Shown here in pieces: positions 38,635 through 48,510 of a stretch of 64,000 nucleotides of DNA. The stretch is from Polynucleobacter sp. UK-Gri1-W3 (GTDB lineage: Bacteria; Pseudomonadota; Gammaproteobacteria; Burkholderiales; Burkholderiaceae): the NCBI RefSeq assembly GCF_018881595.1, contig NZ_JACVQA010000008.1, forward strand, positions 228,061 to 292,060, written 5' to 3'. How positions within the stretch are numbered: position 1 is the first letter of the stretch; each line of letters starts with the position of its first letter. The translations under genes were made by a program, and so were the position numbers. Under the pieces are notes generated by a model that had not been told where the DNA came from, ran no database searches, and worked only from the letters and a program-made list of their open reading frames with translations.

Positions 38635-40134
38635 ATGCAAGCATTCGATCTATACGCCATCCTGCCAGAACTTGTTTTACTCGTAGCAACCTGCTTATTG
38701 CTTGTTGTTAGCGTGTATGTTCCGGAGAGGGTGGCATCTACCCCTGGTGTAGAGCAAGACATCTTCCATACTCCACGCGGAGTTGGCTTTGTGTATTTCT
38801 TCTCTCTAATCCTGTTGGCATATCTCATTTTCATGTTCATTGGTCGTATGGGTGATCCAGCTTTGGTAGCAATGAATGGTTTATTTCAGTCTGATCCATT
38901 TTCAAATCTACTCAAAGCTTGTTCTTGTATCGCTGTATTCGTGAGCCTTGTTTATTCCAAACAATATTTAAAGGATCGCTCCTTATTCCGCCCAGACTTT
39001 ATTGTTTTGGCTTTACTCGCTTTGCTTGGTCAGTTTGTGTTGATCTCAGGCGCTAATTTATTAACTCTTTACCTGGGTCTAGAGCTGATGGCTTTGCCAA
39101 CTTATGCTTTGGTTGCTATGCGCCACAGCAGCGAGAAGAGTGTTGAGGCTGGTATTAAGTATTTCATCTTAGGTGCATTAGCCTCTGGTTTCTTGCTTTA
39201 CGGTATGTCGATGTTGTACGGCGTAACAGGATCGCTAGATTTGATCGAAATCTTTAAAACTGTTGCCGATCCTCGTGTGAATCATTTGGTCATGGCTTTT
39301 GGATTGGTTTTCATTGTTGCTGGCTTGGCATTTAAATTAGGCGTTGTGCCGTTTCATATGTGGGTGCCAGATGTTTATCAAGGAGCACCAACTGCGGTGA
39401 CATTGATGATTGCTGCAGCTCCAAAACTGGCTGCCTTTGCGTTGTTATTCCGTTTATTGGTTAATACCTTGTTGCCATTGCTTGGTGACTGGCAGCCCAT
39501 GCTGGTATTGCTAGCTGTGTTATCTCTCGTTGTTGGTAACGTCACTGCGATTGCACAAACTAATCTCAAGCGTATGCTGGCATATTCAGCTATTGCGCAG
39601 ATGGGCTTTGTGCTCTTAGGCATGTTATCCGTATTTGATGATCATGCGTTTAGTGCAGCCATGTTCTACGCTATTACTTATGTTTTAACTACGCTGGGTA
39701 CTTTCGGTTTATTGATGGTTCTATCACGCAAAGGTTATGACTGCGAAACCTTGGATGGTCTTAAGGGTTTAAATAAGAAACACCCCTGGTTTGCATTTAT
39801 CGGCCTAGTGATGATGTTCTCCTTGGCTGGTATTCCACCTACAGTAGGCTTTGCTGCCAAGTTGGGTGTATTGGAGGCTTTGGTTGATGCGGAGCATACA
39901 TTCTTAGCAGTGATCGCTGTATTGGCCTCTTTGGTTGGAGCCTTCTACTACCTAAGAGTTGTGAAGGTGATGTACTTTGATGAGCCTGAGCATGAGATTA
40001 CTGTTTCTGGTTCTGGCTTTGCCAAAGGAATTCTCAGCCTCAATAGTATTCTGGTTCTTGTTATCGGCATTGTTCCTGCTGGTCTGATGAGCCTATGCCT
40101 GGATGCGATGCGCAGGACTCTTTTGGGTTCCTAA
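38635..40134 (+). CDS. nuoN: NADH-quinone oxidoreductase subunit N
   Basis: 499 aa, third antiporter-like subunit and last gene of the operon. Key sites: [16 protein letters not shown], then [17 protein letters not shown]. Ten bases after nuoM, followed by a strong terminator. Confidence 0.96.
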   Translation: MQAFDLYAILPELVLLVATCLLLVVSVYVPERVASTPGVEQDIFHTPRGVGFVYFFSLILLAYLIFMFIGRMGDPALVAMNGLFQSDPFSNLLKACSCIAVFVSLVYSKQYLKDRSLFRPDFIVLALLALLGQFVLISGANLLTLYLGLELMALPTYALVAMRHSSEKSVEAGIKYFILGALASGFLLYGMSMLYGVTGSLDLIEIFKTVADPRVNHLVMAFGLVFIVAGLAFKLGVVPFHMWVPDVYQGAPTAVTLMIAAAPKLAAFALLFRLLVNTLLPLLGDWQPMLVLLAVLSLVVGNVTAIAQTNLKRMLAYSAIAQMGFVLLGMLSVFDDHAFSAAMFYAITYVLTTLGTFGLLMVLSRKGYDCETLDGLKGLNKKHPWFAFIGLVMMFSLAGIPPTVGFAAKLGVLEALVDAEHTFLAVIAVLASLVGAFYYLRVVKVMYFDEPEHEITVSGSGFAKGILSLNSILVLVIGIVPAGLMSLCLDAMRRTLLGS

Positions 40135-40150
40135 GCTAATTACTTAAGTG

Positions 40151-40182
40151 ATAAAGGCTCCGTAAGGGGCCTTTATTGTTTT
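40151..40182 (+). terminator. Terminator of the nuo operon
   Basis: ATAAAGGCTCC (40151-40161) pairs with GGGGCCTTTAT (40166-40176) over eleven positions with one G-T pair, loop GTAA, followed by TGTTTT. Confidence 0.9.
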
Positions 40183-40255
40183 GTAGCAGTCAAAATGTCA
40201 TCTGGACTACTTAAGATGTTTTAATAAAACCTATATAAATTACTTATTAAAAACG

Positions 40256-40855
40256 ATGACTGAAAAATCATTTAAAGATCTACCGGCCGGTGATAAACAT
40301 TTGCGTGAAGAGCGTCTATCGGGTGAAGACATTTACGGCGGCATCTTCTTAAAGATGAAGCGAGATAGAGTTTCCTTGCCCGATGGAGAGGAGGCTATAC
40401 GCGAGTACTTAACGCATCCAGGTGCGGTAGCAATTGTTGCCATTTTGGATGATGGCAGGATACTTCTTGAAAGACAGTATCGCTATCCGATTGCAAAAGC
40501 TTGCATTGAAATTCCGGCAGGCAAGTTAGATCCGAGTGAGGATCATTTAGTTTGCGCGCAACGCGAACTTGAGGAAGAAACTGGATATACTGCAAAAAAA
40601 TGGAGCTATATAAGACGCATCCATCCAGTCATCTCGTATTCAACAGAATTCATTGACATCTATTTGGCTGAAGAACTTGTGCCTGGGAAAAGCCATCTGG
40701 ATGATGAAGAGTTTTTGGATGTATTTGCTGCACCATTGGAGCAATTAATTGACTGGGTTGAGAGTGGCGAGATTACAGACGTTAAGACCACTATTTCCGC
40801 CTATTGGCTAGACCGTTACCGTAGGGGCTTAGTAAAGCCGATCTCAATCAAATAG
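40256..40855 (+). CDS. NUDIX hydrolase, ADP-ribose pyrophosphatase type
   Basis: 199 aa. The NUDIX box is complete at residues 89-111: Gly89, Glu95, then RELEEETGY (103-111), matching GX5EX7REUXEEXGU. The upstream ILLERQYRYPIAKACIEIPAGK is typical of ADP-ribose/ADP-sugar pyrophosphatases (NudF group), cleaving ADP-ribose to AMP and ribose 5-phosphate. No clear Shine-Dalgarno; a TATAAA at 40234-40239 would give a leader of only about ten bases. Stands alone between two terminator-bounded units. Confidence 0.92.
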   Translation: MTEKSFKDLPAGDKHLREERLSGEDIYGGIFLKMKRDRVSLPDGEEAIREYLTHPGAVAIVAILDDGRILLERQYRYPIAKACIEIPAGKLDPSEDHLVCAQRELEEETGYTAKKWSYIRRIHPVISYSTEFIDIYLAEELVPGKSHLDDEEFLDVFAAPLEQLIDWVESGEITDVKTTISAYWLDRYRRGLVKPISIK

Positions 40856-40886
40856 GCAATCTTTAAACCCGATTAAAATGGGGGTA

Positions 40887-40914
40887 TTGAATTTATCGTT
40901 TCTGCCCATATATA
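40887..40914 (+). promoter_or_regulatory. Promoter of the DUF1178 gene, predicting a leaderless mRNA
   Basis: TTGAAT (40887-40892) and TATATA (40909-40914) with a 16-base spacer. The -10 hexamer ends six bases (CGTTTT) before ATG 40921, so transcription should begin at the start codon. There is no ribosome-binding site in that space. Confidence 0.6.
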
Positions 40915-40920
40915 CGTTTT

Positions 40921-41406
40921 ATGAAAGTTTATAACTTAGCTTGCCCCTTAGACCATCGATTTGAAGGCTGGTTTGCCTCCGAAGAGGATTGCCTTGCTCA
41001 GCAAGACAATGGAATGCTTGCATGTCCTGTATGCGACAGTACAGAAATCACCCGCATGCCTTCAGCTCCGCATATTGGTAAATCCTCCTCGACGGAGTTG
41101 GCATTACCCACGGCTCAAGCTGAAAATTTAAGTGGCGGTGTTGTTGCCCTTACTGGAAGTGATCATTCTCAGTTAGAGGCGCAAGTTCAGGCCGCCTTTT
41201 TAAAAGGTATGCGTGAAATAATGGGTCGCTCAGAAGATGTAGGCAATTCTTTTGCTGATGAAGCTCGTAAGATTCACTATAAAGAATCTCCAGAGAGAAG
41301 TATTCGGGGTCAGACCACCATAGATGAAGCAGAGTCTTTAAGAGAAGAGGGCATTGATATCTTGTCTATGCCCATGATTCCTGCTTTGAAAAACACGCTC
41401 CAATAA
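40921..41406 (+). CDS. DUF1178 family protein
   Basis: 161 aa, function unknown. The N-terminus has a zinc-ribbon-like pair: NLACPLDHRFEGWF, an intervening Cys, then ACPVCDSTEITRMPSAP, as in the family. A variable middle is followed by a conserved C-terminal region with MGRSEDVGNSFADEARKIHY and an ERSIRGQT segment. Cytoplasmic, no membrane segment. Appears to be translated from a leaderless transcript. Confidence 0.9.
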   Translation: MKVYNLACPLDHRFEGWFASEEDCLAQQDNGMLACPVCDSTEITRMPSAPHIGKSSSTELALPTAQAENLSGGVVALTGSDHSQLEAQVQAAFLKGMREIMGRSEDVGNSFADEARKIHYKESPERSIRGQTTIDEAESLREEGIDILSMPMIPALKNTLQ

Positions 41407-41430
41407 TTATCCTCGTTAAATTCAGTAAAT

Positions 41431-41458
41431 AAAAAAGCGATCCGAAGATCGCTTTTTT
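41431..41458. terminator. Bidirectional terminator between DUF1178 and mmsA genes
   Basis: AAAAAAGCGATC (41431-41442) and GATCGCTTTTTT (41447-41458), twelve perfect pairs around CGAA. A/T runs on both sides serve the two converging genes. Confidence 0.93.
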
Positions 41459-41476
41459 GCTGTTTACATCCAGTTA

Positions 41477-42997
41477 TTACTTGGAAGTAGGCATTACAAA
41501 CTCTGCACCTTTAGCAATACTTTCAGGCCAGCGCTGCATAACACTCTTTTGCTTTGTATAGAAGCGAACACCTTCTTTGCCATATGCATGCATATCACCA
41601 AAGATTGACTTCTTCCAGCCACCAAAACCATGCCATGCCATTGGCACCGGAATAGGTACGTTAATGCCAACCATTCCCACCTGAACGCGGCGGGCAAATT
41701 CACGGGCGATATTGCCATCACTTGTAAAGCAGGCAACACCATTGCCGAACTCACAAGAGTTAACCAAATTAAGGGCTTCGGTAAAGTTGGCTACACGCAA
41801 GCAAGATAAAACTGGTCCGAAGATTTCTTCTAAATAGATCTTCATATCTGGGGTGACATTGTCAAACAATGTGCCGCCGATAAAGAAGCCGTTTTCATAG
41901 CCAGGAACTTGATGTCCGCGACCATCAACGAGTAGTTTTGCGCCTGAAGCTACACCACTCTCAATATAACCAGTAATGCGCTCAAGGGCTGCTTTAGAAA
42001 CGATTGGGCCCATCTCGGCATCGAGTTCCATACCGTTTTTAACTTTTAGAGTCTTGGTGCGCTCAATCAACTTAGGCATGATTTTTTCTGCCACATCACC
42101 AACCAATACCGCTACAGAAATTGCCATACAACGTTCACCAGCAGAGCCATAAGCCGCACCAACCAAAGCATCAATTGCTTTATCGATATCGGCATCAGGC
42201 ATGATGACCATATGGTTTTTGGCGCCACCTAAAGCTTGCGAACGTTTACCAAAATGAGCGCAACGCTCATAGATATAATTGGCAATTGGAGTTGATCCTA
42301 CAAAGCTTACCGCTTTAACGTCTGGATTTTCAATTAAGGCATCAACAGCCTCTTTGTCGCCTTGAACTACGTTAAATACGCCATCAGGAAGGCCAGCCTC
42401 TTTAAGGAGCTTGGCCATAAATAAAGATGCGGAAGGATCTGTAGGGCTAGGCTTGAGAATGAAAGTGTTACCGCAAGCAATCGCAACCGGGAACATCCAC
42501 ATAGGAACCATTACTGGGAAATTAAATGGAGTAATTCCGGTAACCACGCCTAGAGGCTGACGCATTACCCAGTTATCAATACCTGTAGAGACTTGTTCAG
42601 TGTAGTCACCTTTAAGTAGCTCAGGAATACCAGTAGCAAATTCAACGATCTCAATACCGCGTGTAACTTCGCCTTGGGCATCCGTAAACACCTTGCCGTG
42701 CTCCGCCGTAATGATGGCAGCCAATTCATCGCGATTGGCATTTAAGAGCTCTAAATACTTAAACATGATGCGCGAACGACGCAGAGGGCTTGTTTGGCTC
42801 CAGGTCTCAAAAGCTTTTTCAGCGACTGCAACAGCGGCATCGACTTCCTTGCGACTAGCAAGGGCAACACGGCGGGCTACTGAGCCTTTAGTTGGGTTGT
42901 AAACATCAGCAAAACGACCGTCTTTAGGGGTAACAATACTGCCGTCAACAAAATGGCCGATATCTTCTTTTGATTCAAAGGCTTGAGGTGCGTTCAT
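41477..42997 (-). CDS. mmsA: Methylmalonate-semialdehyde dehydrogenase (CoA-acylating)
   Basis: 506 aa. Oxidises methylmalonate semialdehyde or malonate semialdehyde to propionyl-CoA or acetyl-CoA in valine and inositol breakdown. ALDH fold: [18 protein letters not shown] near residue 140, NAD-binding region [15 protein letters not shown] and the catalytic Cys in [12 protein letters not shown]. Cys in place of the general-base Glu context is typical of ALDH6. The frame extends 25 codons upstream, but ATG 42997 ([10 protein letters not shown]) is the family-like start, with AAGAGA about six bases upstream. Its propionyl-CoA product relates it to prpE in this window. Confidence 0.93.
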   Translation of the reverse strand: MNAPQAFESKEDIGHFVDGSIVTPKDGRFADVYNPTKGSVARRVALASRKEVDAAVAVAEKAFETWSQTSPLRRSRIMFKYLELLNANRDELAAIITAEHGKVFTDAQGEVTRGIEIVEFATGIPELLKGDYTEQVSTGIDNWVMRQPLGVVTGITPFNFPVMVPMWMFPVAIACGNTFILKPSPTDPSASLFMAKLLKEAGLPDGVFNVVQGDKEAVDALIENPDVKAVSFVGSTPIANYIYERCAHFGKRSQALGGAKNHMVIMPDADIDKAIDALVGAAYGSAGERCMAISVAVLVGDVAEKIMPKLIERTKTLKVKNGMELDAEMGPIVSKAALERITGYIESGVASGAKLLVDGRGHQVPGYENGFFIGGTLFDNVTPDMKIYLEEIFGPVLSCLRVANFTEALNLVNSCEFGNGVACFTSDGNIAREFARRVQVGMVGINVPIPVPMAWHGFGGWKKSIFGDMHAYGKEGVRFYTKQKSVMQRWPESIAKGAEFVMPTSK

Positions 42998-43153
42998 AGT
43001 CTCTTGTAGTAAGTATTTGGGTAATAAAAGGTCGCTTGGCTGGATAGCCTGCACGACTACACTGTCTCGCATATTCTGCTTTTTGAGTATTCTATCGCTT
43101 TACGGCTATTTTCGTATTTTTTTGACCCATTTTTGGGCTTTTAGAGGTATTTC

Positions 43154-44275
43154 ATGAGTCTTTTATTTTCAAGCTACACCCTTGGCTCCCCACGGGGGCC
43201 TTTGGAGCTGGCCAATCGCATTGTGGTGGCCCCTATGTGCCAATATTCAGCAAATAATGGCGAGGCAACTGACTGGCATTTGATGCACTGGGGTAATTTA
43301 CTCAATAGTGGTGCCTCCTTATTCATTATTGAAGCTACCGGGGTAAGTCCGGAAGCCCGTATTACGCCAGCCTGTTTGGGGCTTTGGGATGACCGTACAG
43401 AGGCGGCACTAAAAGATAAATTAAGTCGTGCACGTGCTTTAGCCCCTGCAGTACCTGTTTTTATTCAGCTAGCTCATGCCGGTCGCAAAGCTTCCAGTGC
43501 CACCCCTTGGGATGGCGGTCAATTGCTTGCGCAAGATAAGGGCGGTTGGGAAACCTTAGCTCCTTCAGCGATTCCGCAATTGGACGGCGAGCGGCCTCCC
43601 CATGAATTAACTAAAGCCGAATTGAAAAACCTGATCGATGATTTCGTTGCAGCAGCAAAGAGAGCGGATCGTATTGGAATAGACGGTATTGAGTTGCATG
43701 GTGCTCATGGTTATTTGTTGCATCAATTTTTATCCCCAATCTCCAATCGACGTACTGATGAATACGGTGGATCATTTGAAAATCGAATTCGCTTTCCTTT
43801 AGAGCTTTTTGCAGCCGTGCGAGCTGCCTATCAAGGCGTGCTTGGTATCCGCATTTCGGCAAGTGATTGGATAGAGGGTGGATGGACTCCAGAAGAAACG
43901 GCTAATTTCGCAAAAAAACTCAAACCATTAGGGTGTGATTTTGTACACATCTCTTCTGGTGGTATCTCGCCTAAACAGAAGATTGCGATTGGACCAAATT
44001 ATCAAGTGCCATTTGCAAAGATTGTGAAAGAGCAATCTGGCTTGCCAACAATGACGGTAGGTTTGATCACAGAACCTCAGCAAGCAGAAGATATTTTGCA
44101 GGCTGGTGATGCGGACCTTATTGCTCTAGCGAGAGCATTTTTATACAAACCACGTTGGGGCTGGGAAGCTGCGGCAGCATTGAAGGGCACTGTTACTGCA
44201 AATGAACGTTATTGGCGTTGCTTGCCGCGAGAGGCTCAGGCAGTCTTTGGTGATGTAAAAGTAGGGCAGCGATAA
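43154..44275 (+). CDS. Old-yellow-enzyme family NADH:flavin oxidoreductase (YqjM/NamA-like)
   Basis: 373 aa FMN barrel. The active-site Cys29 in VVAPMCQYSA marks the YqjM branch, and the substrate His pair is in ELHGAHGYLLHQFL with SPISNRRTDEYGGS following. These enzymes reduce activated C=C bonds of enones using NADPH. TAGAGGTATTTC before the ATG contains an AGAGG ribosome site. Divergent from mmsA (156 bases apart), with a Bug protein gene 31 bases downstream. Confidence 0.92.
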   Translation: MSLLFSSYTLGSPRGPLELANRIVVAPMCQYSANNGEATDWHLMHWGNLLNSGASLFIIEATGVSPEARITPACLGLWDDRTEAALKDKLSRARALAPAVPVFIQLAHAGRKASSATPWDGGQLLAQDKGGWETLAPSAIPQLDGERPPHELTKAELKNLIDDFVAAAKRADRIGIDGIELHGAHGYLLHQFLSPISNRRTDEYGGSFENRIRFPLELFAAVRAAYQGVLGIRISASDWIEGGWTPEETANFAKKLKPLGCDFVHISSGGISPKQKIAIGPNYQVPFAKIVKEQSGLPTMTVGLITEPQQAEDILQAGDADLIALARAFLYKPRWGWEAAAALKGTVTANERYWRCLPREAQAVFGDVKVGQR

Positions 44276-44305
44276 ACTTTAAAAAATAATAGCTTGGAGA
44301 CAGTA

Positions 44306-45292
44306 ATGAAAAAAATTTCAGTTATTCGATGTGCGCTTACCGTTTTGAGTATGGCTATAGGTATTGGTATGGCAGGTATAGTTTTTGCTCAAGCATTTCC
44401 TGATCGACCTATTACACTGGTGGTGCCAAATCCTCCTGGCGGTCTAGTGGATACCTCTGCCCGTCTATTAAGTGAGCCTCTAACGCGTGTCATCGGTCAA
44501 CCAGTGATTGTTGATAACAAGCCAGGAGCAAGCGGTAACACCGCTTATCAATATGTTGCTAAAGCAAAACCTGACGGCTATACATTGTTAATTTCCTACT
44601 CTGGATATCACGTTGGTAACCCATCTCTATTTGACAAATTGCCTTGGGATCCTATTAAAGACTTTTCACCGATAGCTTTGCTAACAGTTTCAACTAATGT
44701 CATCGCAGTGCATCCATCAGTACCAGTAAATAATCTCAAAGAATTTATTGCGTACGCAAAAGCAAATCCAGGTAAATTAAATTACGCATCACAGGGCAAT
44801 GGCTCTGTATCCCATATCGGTACAGAAATTTTCAAGCAAACTACCGGTGTAGATATGGTCCATGTTCCCTATAAAGGTTCTGGTCCGGCTATTCAGGATG
44901 TTTTGGCCGGCCAAGTACAGGTCTTTATCAGCACTCCACCTTCATTAATGCAGCATGTTCAAAGTGGCAAGCTAAAAGGCCTGGCTGTAACAGGTAAATA
45001 CCGCCACCCTGGTATGCCCAATGTACCAACCACGGCTGAGGCTGGTCTACCATCGTTTCAGTTAGAGTCCTGGGTTGCTTTGTACGCTCCGGCAGGGACG
45101 CCAGCCCCTGTTGTTGCCAAGCTAACAAATTCTGTTAAGCAAAGCTTGGCGTTGCCTGAAATCAAGGAACGCGCTGATGCTGCTGGAGTTGAGCTTCGGT
45201 ACTTGGGTCCAACTCAAACAGATGCTTTGGTGAAGAAAGAGTTACCTTTCTGGAATAAAGCAATTAAGGCATCAAATATTACCCTTGACTGA
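44306..45292 (+). CDS. Bug family periplasmic substrate-binding protein (second copy)
   Basis: 328 aa from ATG 44306, chosen for GGAGA at 44296-44300; TTG 44294 is the longer option. A signal peptide ends about VFAQA. The mature part opens FPDRPITLVVPNPPGGLVD, then VDNKPGASGNTAYQ and HVPYKGSGPA, clear Bug family marks. It differs substantially from the first Bug protein at 6187 (PNPPGGLVD against PFAPGGSTD). No TctA or TctB is nearby. The flanking OYE and amidase suggest it could feed their pathway, but the ligand is unknown. Confidence 0.92.
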   Translation: MKKISVIRCALTVLSMAIGIGMAGIVFAQAFPDRPITLVVPNPPGGLVDTSARLLSEPLTRVIGQPVIVDNKPGASGNTAYQYVAKAKPDGYTLLISYSGYHVGNPSLFDKLPWDPIKDFSPIALLTVSTNVIAVHPSVPVNNLKEFIAYAKANPGKLNYASQGNGSVSHIGTEIFKQTTGVDMVHVPYKGSGPAIQDVLAGQVQVFISTPPSLMQHVQSGKLKGLAVTGKYRHPGMPNVPTTAEAGLPSFQLESWVALYAPAGTPAPVVAKLTNSVKQSLALPEIKERADAAGVELRYLGPTQTDALVKKELPFWNKAIKASNITLD

Positions 45293-45299
45293 GTAGTGT

Positions 45300-46610
45300 T
45301 TAAGCCTGATCTCGCAATGTGGGGTCAGGCAATGCCAGTGCAAATGCTCGTGCAGCACTGAGTAAGAAGTGATCTTTTCCCGGCCCAGCAATTAACTGAA
45401 TACCAACAGGCAATCCATTAGGTCCGCTGGTGACATTGATGTTGATGCATGGTAAGCCTAATAAAGTCCATTCACGGCAGAAAATAGGATCTCCCGTTCC
45501 GTCTTTGATGTTGGGGGCTTCTCCAGTAGCGCTAGGTGCTATTAAGATATCAATTTCATTGCTGAACAAGTCTTCTACAGATGCTTTTGCCATACTGGCA
45601 TGCCGCAGGTCTTTTGTATATTGCTCGTAACCAATTTCCGCGCCTTCGCTAAGTTGCTTACTTAGCTGTGGACTTAATTTCTTTGCAAAGTGAACGCGTT
45701 CAAATAACAAACTACGCGACATCTCAGAGAGCATGATTCGACTTTGAGCTTGTGTCAGTCCATCAAAATCTTTGGATAACTTAATGTCTCCAACCGTGCC
45801 TTTGGAAATAGCTTCTGCTGCATGCCGTGCTACTGCAAGCGCTGTAGCTGTCTCTTTTTGTGCCGCTGACCAGTTCGATGTTTTGCAAATTGCAATACGA
45901 GGTTTGTTGTGCAGGGCTTCAATTTTTGCAAGACGATGATCTCCGCTCATAGCGGCAACACCTAGGCCTACATCTTCAATAGTTCTGCCAAAGCAGCCTA
46001 AAGTATCTAAAGTTACAGAAAGACTTTTTACGCCAGCAATACTGACTTTGCCTAGACTGGGCTTAAATCCCACCACGCCGCAAAATGAGGCAGGACGGAT
46101 GATTGACCCAGCGGTCTGACTGCCTGTAGCTAGCGGCACCATAAAGTCCGCAACTGCTGCAGCTGAGCCACTTGAAGAGCCTCCAGGGGTATGTTTTGAC
46201 TGATGGGGATTGGTGGTGACACCGCTCTTAAATGAAGCAAATTCGGTTGTGACGGTCTTTCCCAAAATAATGCCGCCAGCCTGACGTATCAAGGCTACGG
46301 AAACGGCATCTGTAATGGGATAGTGATCGGCGTAGATAGGGGAGCCATAGGAGGTAGGTAGATCAAAGGTGTCATATAGATCCTTTACGCCGATAGGTAA
46401 GCCATGCAGAATGCCCTGAAATGCCCCTTTATCAAGCTGTTTGGCACGTGATAGGGCATTTTCCTTACCAAGGCTAGTCCAAGCTCGTACAGCGCTCTCC
46501 TTTTGCCCAATGCGGTCTAAGCAGCTAAGCAATAAATCGGTAGCCCGAATTTCTCTCTTGGAGAGGGCTTTAATGGCTTGGGAGGCGCTAAGGCTTTCTA
46601 GGTCTTTCAT
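45300..46610 (-). CDS. Amidase (amidase signature family)
   Basis: 436 aa. The Ser-cisSer-Lys triad is visible: Lys76 in PIGVKDLYD, the Gly/Ser-rich PGGSSSGSAAAV, and nucleophile Ser169 in TAGSIIRPAS. Family enzymes hydrolyse amides such as aromatic, aliphatic or carbamoyl substrates, or act in tRNA amidotransferases; GatA is less likely because this protein is shorter and lacks a gatB or gatC neighbour. It converges with the Bug gene (7 bases apart). A promoter with its -10 six bases before the ATG indicates a leaderless message. Confidence 0.9.
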   Translation of the reverse strand: MKDLESLSASQAIKALSKREIRATDLLLSCLDRIGQKESAVRAWTSLGKENALSRAKQLDKGAFQGILHGLPIGVKDLYDTFDLPTSYGSPIYADHYPITDAVSVALIRQAGGIILGKTVTTEFASFKSGVTTNPHQSKHTPGGSSSGSAAAVADFMVPLATGSQTAGSIIRPASFCGVVGFKPSLGKVSIAGVKSLSVTLDTLGCFGRTIEDVGLGVAAMSGDHRLAKIEALHNKPRIAICKTSNWSAAQKETATALAVARHAAEAISKGTVGDIKLSKDFDGLTQAQSRIMLSEMSRSLLFERVHFAKKLSPQLSKQLSEGAEIGYEQYTKDLRHASMAKASVEDLFSNEIDILIAPSATGEAPNIKDGTGDPIFCREWTLLGLPCININVTSGPNGLPVGIQLIAGPGKDHFLLSAARAFALALPDPTLRDQA

Positions 46611-46616
46611 TTTTCC

Positions 46617-46645
46617 ATTCTACTTATGGTGGCGTATGATCGCAA
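46617..46645 (-). promoter_or_regulatory. Promoter of the amidase gene, predicting a leaderless mRNA
   Basis: On the minus strand TTGCGA (46645-46640) and TAGAAT (46622-46617) are 17 bases apart. The -10 ends six bases (GGAAAA) before the ATG at 46610, so the start site should fall on the start codon. Confidence 0.6.
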
Positions 46646-46688
46646 TTTACAGTTTTTTGTTCCAGAATTTCGATAGAAGATACGCTAG

Positions 46689-47351
46689 ATGAAGCAACAT
46701 ACAGTACGTGAAGCATGGCTAGAAGACGCAGTAAGACACCTAGAGCCCGTTTTTTCTAAGGCAGGTTATGCCATTCCCCCTGTCAGGGTTTCATGCGGTT
46801 TTCCAGCCTCTAGTAGCCCTAGAACAACCCTTGGCCAATGTTGGCCACGTGAACGCTCAGGCGGCGGGGTTAATGAGATATTTATCTCTCCTAAATTGGA
46901 TGAGCCCGTGCAACTACTTGACACCCTCGTTCATGAGCTCTGTCATGCGGTAGACGACTGTTTTAGTGGTCATGGCGAGGATTTCAAGGGAATAGCCCAA
47001 ACAGTGGGTTTGGAAGGTCCGGCCCGAATGGCGCATGCCACCGAGGAGTTAGTAGTGAAGCTAATGATGATCAGCCAGGAGCTTGGCCCATATCCCCATC
47101 AAGCGATTGTTTTTCCACCCCCAAGGCCCAGTAACGCCAGTAGAAGCAAGGCAAAATGCGGCCAATGTGGATACGAGGTGACCTTGCTCAAAAAATGGGC
47201 TAGCTATGGTGCACCAATTTGCCCTAAGGACAATATTCGGATGTTGGAGGATGTGCCTGAGACTATCGAGAATACAAGCGATTACGATAGTGAATCCGTT
47301 GAAAAAGGTAGTAAGAAGGCTCCTGACGAAATCCGTCGCGCAATTAGCTAG
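46689..47351 (+). CDS. SprT-like zinc metalloprotein domain protein
   Basis: 220 aa. HELCH (82-86) is the HExxH zinc motif, within LLDTLVHELCHAVDD, as in SprT/Spartan-like domains. A C-terminal zinc ribbon is formed by the pair CGQCGYE (about 157-163) and a later Cys in APICPKD. The basic and acidic C-terminal tail is variable. Spartan-type proteases cut DNA-protein crosslinks; for bacterial SprT-like proteins that is inference. Divergent from the amidase gene. Confidence 0.88.
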   Translation: MKQHTVREAWLEDAVRHLEPVFSKAGYAIPPVRVSCGFPASSSPRTTLGQCWPRERSGGGVNEIFISPKLDEPVQLLDTLVHELCHAVDDCFSGHGEDFKGIAQTVGLEGPARMAHATEELVVKLMMISQELGPYPHQAIVFPPPRPSNASRSKAKCGQCGYEVTLLKKWASYGAPICPKDNIRMLEDVPETIENTSDYDSESVEKGSKKAPDEIRRAIS

Positions 47352-47401
47352 ACATTTGTAAAATTATTTTTTCAACAAAAATATAAAGAGACGCATAACT
47401 T

Positions 47402-48493
47402 ATGAACGCAAAGAAAATTTTTAAGAACCCAAAGATTGCTGTTATTCCAGGTGATGGCATTGGTAAAGAAGTGATGCCAGAGGGCGTTCGCGCTTTAGAG
47501 GCTGCCAATCGTAAATTTAATTTGGGTATGCAGTTCGATCATTTTGACTTTGCAAGTTGTGATTACTACCTTAAGCACGGCAAGATGATGCCGGATGATT
47601 GGTTTGATACGCTCATGAAGTACGACGCCATTTTCTTTGGCGCCGTAGGTATGCCAGATATCCTGCCTGACCATGTTTCTTTATGGGGTAGCTTGATTCA
47701 ATTCCGCCGCGGCTTTGATCAATACGTCAATTTACGTCCAGTACGTTTACTTCCTGGGGTGCCTTGTCCATTAGCTAATCGCAAGCCTGGCGATATTGAC
47801 TTCTTCGTGGTGCGCGAGAATACCGAAGGTGAATACTCTAGTGTTGGTGGAAAAATGTTCCCTGATACTGACCGTGAAATCGTGATTCAAGAGTCTATTT
47901 TTACAAGACAGGGCGTTGATCGAATTTTGCAATATGCATTTGATTTAGCGCAAAGCCGCCCTAAGAAACATTTAACCTCGGCAACAAAGTCAAACGGCAT
48001 TGCCATCACCATGCCTTACTGGGATGAACGTGTTGAAGCGATGTCTAAGAAATTTGCTGACGTGAGAGCAGATAAGTACCACATTGATATCTTGGCAGCT
48101 CATTTCGTAATGAATCCTGATCGCTTCGACGTTGTTGTAGCAAGTAATTTATTCGGAGACATTTTGTCTGACTTGGGTCCTGCATGTACCGGTACGATTG
48201 CTGTAGCGCCATCAGGCAGCATTAATCCCGAGGGCAAATTCCCATCATTATTTGAGCCAGTACATGGTTCAGCGCCAGATATCTTTGGCAAAATGATCGC
48301 TAATCCGATTGGGCAAATATGGAGTGGTGCGATGATGCTTGATCATCTCGGTTATCCAGAGGCTGGTAAAGCGATCTTTACTGCAATTGAAAAAGTATTG
48401 TCGTCTGGCCCAGGGCATGCGCCATTAACGCCGGATCTAGGTGGCACTGCAAAAACGGATGATCTAGGTAAGGCAATTGCTGCAGCCATCTAA
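47402..48493 (+). CDS. ttuC: Tartrate/D-malate dehydrogenase-like enzyme (isopropylmalate dehydrogenase family)
   Basis: 363 aa beta-decarboxylating dehydrogenase. The family signature NLFGDILSDLGPACTGTIAVAPSGSINP-type region is present near residues 247-275 (read here as NLFGDILSDLGPACTG), and the substrate Lys/Tyr site in ENTEGEYSSVGG. The long insertion after QFDHFDFASCDYYLKHG and HVSLWGSL fit tartrate dehydrogenase (TtuC) rather than LeuB. It would act on tartrate, D-malate or related 2-hydroxyacids with NAD. A TATAAA at 47382-47387 would give a short leader. Its terminator lies within the dnaQ coding sequence. Confidence 0.88.
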   Translation: MNAKKIFKNPKIAVIPGDGIGKEVMPEGVRALEAANRKFNLGMQFDHFDFASCDYYLKHGKMMPDDWFDTLMKYDAIFFGAVGMPDILPDHVSLWGSLIQFRRGFDQYVNLRPVRLLPGVPCPLANRKPGDIDFFVVRENTEGEYSSVGGKMFPDTDREIVIQESIFTRQGVDRILQYAFDLAQSRPKKHLTSATKSNGIAITMPYWDERVEAMSKKFADVRADKYHIDILAAHFVMNPDRFDVVVASNLFGDILSDLGPACTGTIAVAPSGSINPEGKFPSLFEPVHGSAPDIFGKMIANPIGQIWSGAMMLDHLGYPEAGKAIFTAIEKVLSSGPGHAPLTPDLGGTAKTDDLGKAIAAAI

Positions 48494-48510
48494 TGAACTG
48501 CTAATTCTTT

